A stretch of 11,955 nt of DNA from Nitrospirota bacterium. GTDB lineage: Bacteria > Nitrospirota > UBA9217. The position numbers were made by a program, and so were the translations under genes. Positions 6,742 through 11,955 of this stretch are shown one piece after another; position 1 is the stretch's first letter, and each line of letters begins with the position of its first letter. Location of the stretch: contig JAFNGD010000393.1 of NCBI GenBank assembly GCA_017885365.1, positions 9,893 to 21,847 of the forward strand, read 5' to 3'. The notes beneath the pieces were generated by a model. The model was not told where the DNA came from and did not search any database. It saw nothing but the letters and a program-made list of their open reading frames with translations.

Positions 6742-7749
6742 ATGAGGTCTCTCGTTCGCATTTGCGGTTTCATGATCACGGTCGTTGCTGTTGCGGGTAT
6801 GTTCACCGGCTGCGCGCATCGCGGGTTGTCCTCCGGACCTGTCCCGCCGCAGCCTCCCCTTGCCGCAACGCAGGAGGACAGGAAGATCGTTATTGCAAAG
6901 GTCAATGGAGTCGAGATCAACAGGTATTCCCTCATCGACATGATGAACCATGTGAGCGCGATAAATGAACGTGCGTCGATCTCCGAGCCCCGGGAGGAGA
7001 TACGGAAGAAGGCCCTGGACCGGCTGATCTTCGAGGAGCTTGCGTTCCAGGAGGCGCGGGGCCGGGGTTTGACCGTGGGGGAGGGCGCCCTCGACCGTGC
7101 GATGGGAACGGTCAGAGCGAACCTGGGCGATGAAGAAGCGTATAAGGACTTTCTCGCGAAGCAGGGCATCACCGCGGAGGAATTACGTTCCCTGATGGAA
7201 CGCGTCCTCCTCCTGCAGCTCATCATCGACCAGGAAGTGACCAAGAAGACCAGCGTCCCCGATCATGAGGTACGAAAAGAATACGAGCGGCAAAAGGACG
7301 AGCTGATCGCTCCGGGAAAGGTCGCCGTGGAGGACGTCGTCTTTTTCCTGGACCTTGACGCTCCCGCATCGCTGGCCAAAGCGAACGAGGTCCTTGCCCG
7401 CATCAACGCCGCTCCGGACAAAGACCCCGCGAGCCTGGTCCCTGACGGCACCTTTCTTGTTCGCCACATCGACCTGAACAGGGAAAAAGAACCCGTGCTC
7501 TATGACGCTGCCCGGAAGCTCCAGGAAGGCGAGCTGTCCGGCGTGATCAGGACCAGCGACAGCCTCCACATCATCCGGCTGACGACGTACGTGCCCGAGC
7601 GGCAGAGGTCCTACGATGAGGTCAAGGGTTCGCTTGAGACGAAGCTGAAAACCGCCGCGCAGAGGAAACGTCTCAAGGAGTGGGAGCGGGACTTGCGGGC
7701 GGGCGCCGCGATCGAGATCGTGGATCCGGAAGGCAGGAAGACGAATTGA
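6742..7749 (+). CDS. SurA/parvulin-like lipoprotein chaperone (second of a tandem pair)
   Basis: This 335-residue lipoprotein has a lipobox ending FTGC at Cys24, a Pro-rich linker (about 32-42), a SurA-N-like helical region (about 48-185) and a parvulin-like domain (about 190-283). It aligns along its whole length with the preceding gene product, with shared REEIRKKAL, DRAM, VRKEY, GELSGVI, HII(K/R)L, YVPERQ-type and EW segments. By eye roughly half of the residues match, so the pair arose by tandem duplication. As in its partner, the first catalytic-region His is lost (VAVEDVVFFL) while H276 is kept, and GGxLG is absent. The ATG is preceded by GAGGTGA (6729-6735) at six bases. Divergence between the copies suggests distinct clients, for instance the barrel for one and the cytochrome for the other (inference). 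Confidence 0.88.
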   Translation: MRSLVRICGFMITVVAVAGMFTGCAHRGLSSGPVPPQPPLAATQEDRKIVIAKVNGVEINRYSLIDMMNHVSAINERASISEPREEIRKKALDRLIFEELAFQEARGRGLTVGEGALDRAMGTVRANLGDEEAYKDFLAKQGITAEELRSLMERVLLLQLIIDQEVTKKTSVPDHEVRKEYERQKDELIAPGKVAVEDVVFFLDLDAPASLAKANEVLARINAAPDKDPASLVPDGTFLVRHIDLNREKEPVLYDAARKLQEGELSGVIRTSDSLHIIRLTTYVPERQRSYDEVKGSLETKLKTAAQRKRLKEWERDLRAGAAIEIVDPEGRKTN

Positions 7750-7755
7750 TCCGCA

Positions 7756-7774
7756 GAACGGCCGCGGGCCGTTC
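7756..7774 (+). repeat. perfect 8-bp stem-loop after second parvulin-like gene
   Basis: GAACGGCC (7756-7763) and GGCCGTTC (7767-7774) are perfectly complementary around a GCG loop. The hairpin starts seven bases after the stop codon and lies 20 bases before the next ATG. No T-run follows, and the next gene's GAGG site begins at 7781, so the hairpin may damp ribosome or polymerase passage or protect the upstream RNA. Confidence 0.6.
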
Positions 7775-7793
7775 CGCTCCGAGGCTGAAGAAC

Positions 7794-8840
7794 ATGCACA
7801 TGCGAGCAAGGATCGTTCTGCTGTTTTTTCTGACCTCCCTGGCAGCCCCGGGGTGTGCGTCGAAATGGTCGCCCGCCGTCGAGACCTCGGCCGAGCCGGT
7901 CCAATGGCGGGACGATGCGAACGTCGCGCGGGCCACCTACGTCGAAACGATCCGGGGCTTCAAGGAAACAAGGAGCACGCTGTCGAGCATCCTGCAATCC
8001 ATCGTCCATGGCAACCGGGAGAGCGATTACAGCCTCAGACGGCCTGTCGCGGCCGCGATCGGGCGCGACAACAGGATCGCGATAGCGGACACGGGCTGCG
8101 CGTGCGTTCACCTCTATATCCCGTCGGAGCAGAAATACCGGAAGCTCTATGGCGCGCGCAATGAGGAGCTGCGGACGCCCGTGAGCGTGGTGTTCGATGA
8201 TGAATCACGATTGTTCGTCTCGGACTCGTCCCGGGGGGCGATCTCTGTCTTTGACCGGGAGGGAGAGCCGGCAGGGTCGATAAAAAAGGCGGGCGCGGAC
8301 CCCCTCCTGCGGCCCACGGGACTGTCCTACGCCCCCGGCAAAAAAATCCTGTATGCCGTGGATACCCTTGCAAACAAGGTATACGCATTCGACGCCGCGG
8401 GCGAATTGCTCTTTTCCTTCGGGGGGCCGGGCGCGCAACGCGGGCAGTTCAGTTTCCCGACCCATATCGTCACCCGCACTGACGGGCGCGTATACGTGAC
8501 CGACGCCATGAACTTCAGGGTCCAGGCATTCGATGCTTCCGGGGTGTTTCTCTCGTCCTTCGGCCACCATGGCAACGGGTCCGGCGATTTCTCCCTGTCG
8601 AAAGGTATCGCCGTAGACCGCCACGGCGTCATTTATGTCGTCGACAACCTGTTCGACAACATCCAGCTCTTCAACGAGGCCGGCGGCTTCCTCTTTACCA
8701 TCGGAGGGCGCGGGACCGGATCCGGTGAGTTCTGGCTGCCGTCGGGACTGTTCCTGGACGATCGCGACAAACTGTACGTCTGCGACACCTACAATCAGAG
8801 GGTGCAGATCATTCAGGTCCATCCCGGAGATGCACAATGA
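7794..8840 (+). CDS. NHL-repeat beta-propeller lipoprotein (second)
   Basis: This 348-residue protein has a signal peptide ending AAPGC at Cys21; the Ala at -3 makes the lipobox slightly atypical. After a helical linker (about 40-75) come NHL-type blades from about 85 to 340, with signatures NRIAIADT, SRLFVSDS, KILYAVDT, GRVYVTDA, GVIYVVDN and DKLYVCDT. These are consistent with a six-bladed propeller. It shares blade order and wording with the NHL protein at 1371-2615 (compare DNLFDNIQLF with DSAFNNVQIF) but lacks that protein's KEQ-rich tail. ATG 7794 was chosen because GAGG (7781-7784) lies nine bases upstream and the signal peptide starts here. The frame stays open back to 7680, but that part overlaps the previous gene. 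The stop overlaps the start of the 12-haem cytochrome gene (ATGA), implying translational coupling and probably a direct partnership. Confidence 0.9.
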   Translation: MHMRARIVLLFFLTSLAAPGCASKWSPAVETSAEPVQWRDDANVARATYVETIRGFKETRSTLSSILQSIVHGNRESDYSLRRPVAAAIGRDNRIAIADTGCACVHLYIPSEQKYRKLYGARNEELRTPVSVVFDDESRLFVSDSSRGAISVFDREGEPAGSIKKAGADPLLRPTGLSYAPGKKILYAVDTLANKVYAFDAAGELLFSFGGPGAQRGQFSFPTHIVTRTDGRVYVTDAMNFRVQAFDASGVFLSSFGHHGNGSGDFSLSKGIAVDRHGVIYVVDNLFDNIQLFNEAGGFLFTIGGRGTGSGEFWLPSGLFLDDRDKLYVCDTYNQRVQIIQVHPGDAQ

Positions 8841-10789
8841 ACAAGCATGCCCGCGTTCTCGCAACGCTGCTGTGTATCGCCGGCGTCTTTTCGGGGCAGT
8901 CCGTCGGGGCGACCAACATCATTCCTACCAAGCACAACCTCTCGTCGACCGGCCCCGGAGACATCAAGGCGCCGCCCGGGGGGGAGGACAGGATATGCGT
9001 GTTCTGCCATACGCCGCATAACGCGAGCCCGTTGACGCCTCTCTGGAACAAGAACATCAAGGGCGTCAACTACGATGCCAACGCCTATCCCCCCTACACC
9101 AGCAGTACCATGGTCAGCAAGATCCTGACCGGACCGACCGGGGCGTCCCGGCTCTGCCTCAGCTGCCATGACGGCACCATTGCGCTCGGAGCCGTCATAT
9201 CGTCCACGGCCCCGATCGCGCTGCTGAATACCGCCGGAGGGTATATCCCGAGCCGGTCGCGCATCGGCCGCACGCTCACCAATCACCATCCGATCTCCTT
9301 TTCCTACTACGACGCGGTCTCCAACCCGGAGATCAACCCGAGCCCGCCGCTGAACACGCTCTTGTTCTACAACAACGCCGTCATTCAGTGCACGACCTGC
9401 CATGACCCGCACGACAACGGGAACAAGAAATTCCTTGCGGTAGACAGTAAGAATTCCGCGCTATGCATCCTCTGTCATAGTATGAGCGGCTGGGACGCTA
9501 CGTCGCACAGCACCTCCCAGGACACCTGGAACGGCCTCATGACCAACCCGTGGCCGCGGACCGGGACCGCGCGGCCGGGATTCGACCCAAGATTCGATTT
9601 CGGCTGGACAACGGTGCAGCGGAACGGCTGCGAGAACTGTCACGCTCCCCATGGCGCCGGCGGGGCGGAACGGCTGCTGAACTATGCCGCCGAGGAGCAA
9701 AATTGCTTCCCCTGCCACAACGGGAACATGGTCGGGACCCCTGCATCACAGAAGAACATCCAGGCGCAATTTGATAATAATCCCACGTCGAGACATAATG
9801 TCGCAGGCTATACCGGCGTTCACGATCCCGCCGAGAAGCTCCCCGTTGACGCTCAGCATGTCGAATGTGTTGACTGCCATAATGCCCATGCAAGCAATAG
9901 TGCGACGGTCTCTGTCCCGGACGTGTCAGGCAGACTGGCGAATGTGAGCGGCGTGAACAAGAACGGTTTTTCGCCGGTCGCCACCGCCCGGTACGAATAT
10001 GAGGTCTGTTTTAAATGTCATGCGTCCTCAAGCACCCTGTTCCCCTTCATCAATCGGGTCGCCAATGCCGTCAATCCCACGGATGAAAGTATCCGGTTCA
10101 ATACGCTCAACCCGTCCTATCATCCCGTCACCGGCACCCGCAGTATCGATGTTCCGAGCCTGAACCCGCCCACGTCGACCCTGGTTGACCCGGAGGTTCC
10201 CGTGAACCTGAGCGCCATGAGCTATATCTACTGTACGGACTGCCACAGCGATGCGGCCTACCTGAACGGCGTCCTCCTGTCGCGGGGGCCTCATGGATCT
10301 CCGTATCGGCCCATCCTGAGGAGACAATACGTGACGATCATGCCGTCCGCCGAGAGCGTGGGGACCTACGGCCTCTGCTACCGCTGCCACAACCGCAAGA
10401 ACGACGTGAGCGGCATTCTGGACGACGCGAGCTTCCGGAAGAACGCTGCCGGCTACGGCGGACACAGCGGGCATCTCGGCAGCACCGGTTCACCGGCAAC
10501 CCCGGTGCTGGCCCCGTGCTCTGTCTGCCATGATCCGCACGGGGTGCAGGACGCCTTCTCCGGCGCCGGCCCCACGGGCTGGCACACCCATCTGATCAAT
10601 TTCGATACACGGTATGTCACGAGCGCCGGCGGCCCGGGCACCTATCCGTTCTATACGGACAACGGCGGACATTCGGGAAGCTGCACCCTGGTCTGTCACG
10701 GCGTCAGGCATGACGGGTCCGCGAAATATTCCTACGGCGTCGGCGGCGCGGTCGGGATCCGCTGGCAACCCGGATCCAAATCCCGTTAA
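8837..10789 (+). CDS. secreted dodecahaem c-type cytochrome (11 CxxCH + 1 CxxxCH)
   Basis: This 650-residue protein has a Sec signal peptide (about 1-25) without a lipobox. It opens with KHNLSSTGPG and ICVFCHTPHN...PLWN, a conserved head of large Geobacter/Nitrospirota-type cytochromes. CxxCH sites begin at residues 54, 107, 185, 210, 265, 290, 344, 391, 466, 514 and 561. A twelfth possible site, CTLVCH at 616-621, has three residues between the cysteines. Several sites are followed by a nearby His (CHTPH, CHDPH, CHAPH, CHNAH, CHDPH), and NHHPISF (149-155) supplies further His, so bis-His ligation is likely. Long spacers around residues 112-184 and 396-465 suggest separate haem packets. It overlaps the NHL gene by four bases, with GGAGA at 8826-8830. 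It probably acts at the cell surface or is released, accepting electrons that cross the outer membrane. A filament-forming cytochrome is possible but unproven. Confidence 0.93.
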   Translation: MNKHARVLATLLCIAGVFSGQSVGATNIIPTKHNLSSTGPGDIKAPPGGEDRICVFCHTPHNASPLTPLWNKNIKGVNYDANAYPPYTSSTMVSKILTGPTGASRLCLSCHDGTIALGAVISSTAPIALLNTAGGYIPSRSRIGRTLTNHHPISFSYYDAVSNPEINPSPPLNTLLFYNNAVIQCTTCHDPHDNGNKKFLAVDSKNSALCILCHSMSGWDATSHSTSQDTWNGLMTNPWPRTGTARPGFDPRFDFGWTTVQRNGCENCHAPHGAGGAERLLNYAAEEQNCFPCHNGNMVGTPASQKNIQAQFDNNPTSRHNVAGYTGVHDPAEKLPVDAQHVECVDCHNAHASNSATVSVPDVSGRLANVSGVNKNGFSPVATARYEYEVCFKCHASSSTLFPFINRVANAVNPTDESIRFNTLNPSYHPVTGTRSIDVPSLNPPTSTLVDPEVPVNLSAMSYIYCTDCHSDAAYLNGVLLSRGPHGSPYRPILRRQYVTIMPSAESVGTYGLCYRCHNRKNDVSGILDDASFRKNAAGYGGHSGHLGSTGSPATPVLAPCSVCHDPHGVQDAFSGAGPTGWHTHLINFDTRYVTSAGGPGTYPFYTDNGGHSGSCTLVCHGVRHDGSAKYSYGVGGAVGIRWQPGSKSR

Positions 10790-10792
10790 GAA

Positions 10793-10846
10793 GCGCCGTG
10801 CCCCCTGCTACAGCCATCCGGGGATCCGGAACAAGGGGCGTCGCGC
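10793..10846 (+). repeat. imperfect long stem-loop after the 12-haem cytochrome gene
   Basis: GCGCCGTGCCCC (10793-10804) pairs with GGGGCGTCGCGC (10835-10846) with one mismatch and two G-U pairs. Nested in its loop is CCGG-GGAT-CCGG (10818-10829). It begins three bases after the cytochrome stop codon and has no T-run, so it is not a clear terminator. It occupies most of the 95-base spacer before the Ig-like lipoprotein gene. Confidence 0.45.
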
Positions 10847-10884
10847 CGGAATGCATCAATGCAGAAAGAGAAGGAGCGTCGGAC

Positions 10885-11955
10885 ATGTCCCGTCCGTTCT
10901 TACCTGATCATCGACCGTTCATAGGCGTGGCGATCTGCCTTCTCCTATCGCTTGCTCTCTCCGCCTGCTCGAAGGGCGCTTCGCAACCGTCCGGCGGCCC
11001 GGCGCCCGGCAGGGGCGGTATCACCTTCCGGCTCGCCTGGAAGGGTCCGTCCTCGTCCAGGGCAAAAGCACGATTCTCACCGTCCTTCAATGCCTGTGTC
11101 GACCATGCGATCGACACGATTGCCGCTGCCGTGTACGATGCGAACAACAGCAACGTGCTCATTGCCGGCGATTCCTGGCCGTGCTCAGCGCACGAAGGAA
11201 TCATCTTCGGGATACCCTCCGGAACGAACTACTCGGTCCAGGTCGAGGGAAGATCGTTCGGCGCGACGGTCTGGAACGGTCAGACATCGTCGATCGCCGT
11301 TGCGGCAGATCAGACAACCGATGCCGGAACGATCGTCATGGGCTACATCGGCGGAGACACGACCAAACCTTCCCTGACCGGCAGCGACCCGGCTCCAGAC
11401 GCCGTAAACGTCCCGGTCACCGGCCGCATGGTAATCACCTTCAGCGAACCCGTGGCGAGCTCCACGGTCTCTGATTCCAATATTATGCTCATGACAGGCG
11501 GGAGCAGCACTGTGCCGGGAAACGTGAGCTATAATGCGGTGAGTAATACGGCTGCTTTTACTCCCATCACAGCCCTTACCTACAGCACTCAGTACGCCCT
11601 GCACGTCCTGACCGGTATTACGGACATTGCGGGCAATCAGCTGGTGAGCGAATATACGAACACCTTTACGACCGAACCCGCGCCTGTTGCGGCTCCTGAC
11701 GTGCCTTCGGGCGTGACAGCCGTGCCGGGAAACGGGCAGGTAACGCTGGACTGGTCCGCTGCGAACGGGGCAATATACTACAACATCTATGACGGTCTTT
11801 CCTCGGTACCCACGTCATCGATATCTCATGCCCCCTTTATCCATATAGGCCTTACCAACGGCCAGACCTATTCTTATCTCGTCGAGGCAGTGAACAGCTA
11901 TGGAACAGCGACCAGCGCAGAAGTAAGCGCGACGCCCATGGCGGACACCCTGGCC
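10885..11955 (+). CDS. Ig-like (Big_5) / fibronectin III lipoprotein, truncated by window end
   Basis: The frame is open for 357 codons from ATG 10885 to the last base, so the gene continues beyond the window. AAGGAG (10871-10876) lies eight bases before the ATG. The signal peptide ends LSAC at Cys28 with Ser at +2, an outer-membrane-type lipoprotein. Residues about 45-152 form a beta-rich, unassigned domain with Cys71 and Cys100. Residues about 158-266 match a SbsA/Big_5-type Ig-like domain: DTTKPSLTGSDPAPDAVNVPV, FSEPV, FTPITALTYSTQYALHV and GITDIAGN. Residues about 271-350 are a fibronectin type III domain: PSGVTAVPGNGQVTLDWSA, YYNIYDG and GLTNGQTYSYLVEAVNSYG. Such modules serve as surface spacers or adhesion units. 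No CxxCH is present in the visible part, but C-terminal haem sites cannot be excluded. It probably belongs to the same locus as a surface scaffold. Confidence 0.88.
   Translation, partial: MSRPFLPDHRPFIGVAICLLLSLALSACSKGASQPSGGPAPGRGGITFRLAWKGPSSSRAKARFSPSFNACVDHAIDTIAAAVYDANNSNVLIAGDSWPCSAHEGIIFGIPSGTNYSVQVEGRSFGATVWNGQTSSIAVAADQTTDAGTIVMGYIGGDTTKPSLTGSDPAPDAVNVPVTGRMVITFSEPVASSTVSDSNIMLMTGGSSTVPGNVSYNAVSNTAAFTPITALTYSTQYALHVLTGITDIAGNQLVSEYTNTFTTEPAPVAAPDVPSGVTAVPGNGQVTLDWSAANGAIYYNIYDGLSSVPTSSISHAPFIHIGLTNGQTYSYLVEAVNSYGTATSAEVSATPMADTLA

Overview
The window looks like part of a chromosome from a Gram-negative, anaerobic, moderately GC-rich bacterium that exchanges electrons with the outside of the cell. 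It encodes outer-membrane-type lipoproteins, one beta-barrel and two multiheme c-type cytochromes. The style (CxxCHxPH haem motifs, NHL-propeller and parvulin-like lipoproteins beside cytochromes, a REC-PilZ regulator, a -24/-12 promoter) recalls Geobacter-like Desulfuromonadota or deep Nitrospirota/Desulfobacterota lineages. The sequence alone does not fix the taxon. All convincing genes lie on the + strand.

Layout: (1) 1-943 is an AT-rich leader with an excellent sigma-54-type promoter (46-61), followed by an orphan response regulator with a C-terminal PilZ domain. (2) 944-1370 is a 427-base non-coding gap with small hairpins and no recognisable RNA family. (3) 1371-5478 holds an NHL-repeat lipoprotein with a Lys/Glu/Gln-rich tail, a pentahaem lipoprotein cytochrome and a 682-residue outer-membrane beta-barrel. 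(4) 5666-7749 holds two tandem paralogous lipoproteins with SurA/parvulin-like folds whose parvulin domains look catalytically degenerate. (5) 7794-10789 holds a second NHL lipoprotein, overlapping by 4 bases a secreted cytochrome with 11 CxxCH sites plus one CxxxCH site. (6) 10885 to the window end is the start of a lipoprotein with a Big_5-type Ig-like domain and a fibronectin III domain, cut off by the window edge.

Interpretation (inference): this is a trans-outer-membrane electron conduit or extracellular cytochrome locus. The pentahaem lipoprotein and barrel would carry electrons across the outer membrane. The 12-haem protein would be the surface or secreted acceptor. The two parvulin-like lipoproteins would act as periplasmic chaperones for the barrel and/or cytochrome, and the NHL propellers and Ig/FnIII lipoprotein as docking or scaffold parts. 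The REC-PilZ protein could link expression or activity to phosphorylation and c-di-GMP.

Four of the spacers between the later genes carry stem-loops without U-tracts, which suggests mRNA processing or differential stability within a long transcript. The most structured spacer, 5479-5665, has a 13-bp perfect inverted repeat whose left arm can also pair with an upstream segment. No tRNA, rRNA, CRISPR array, insertion sequence or integrase was seen.
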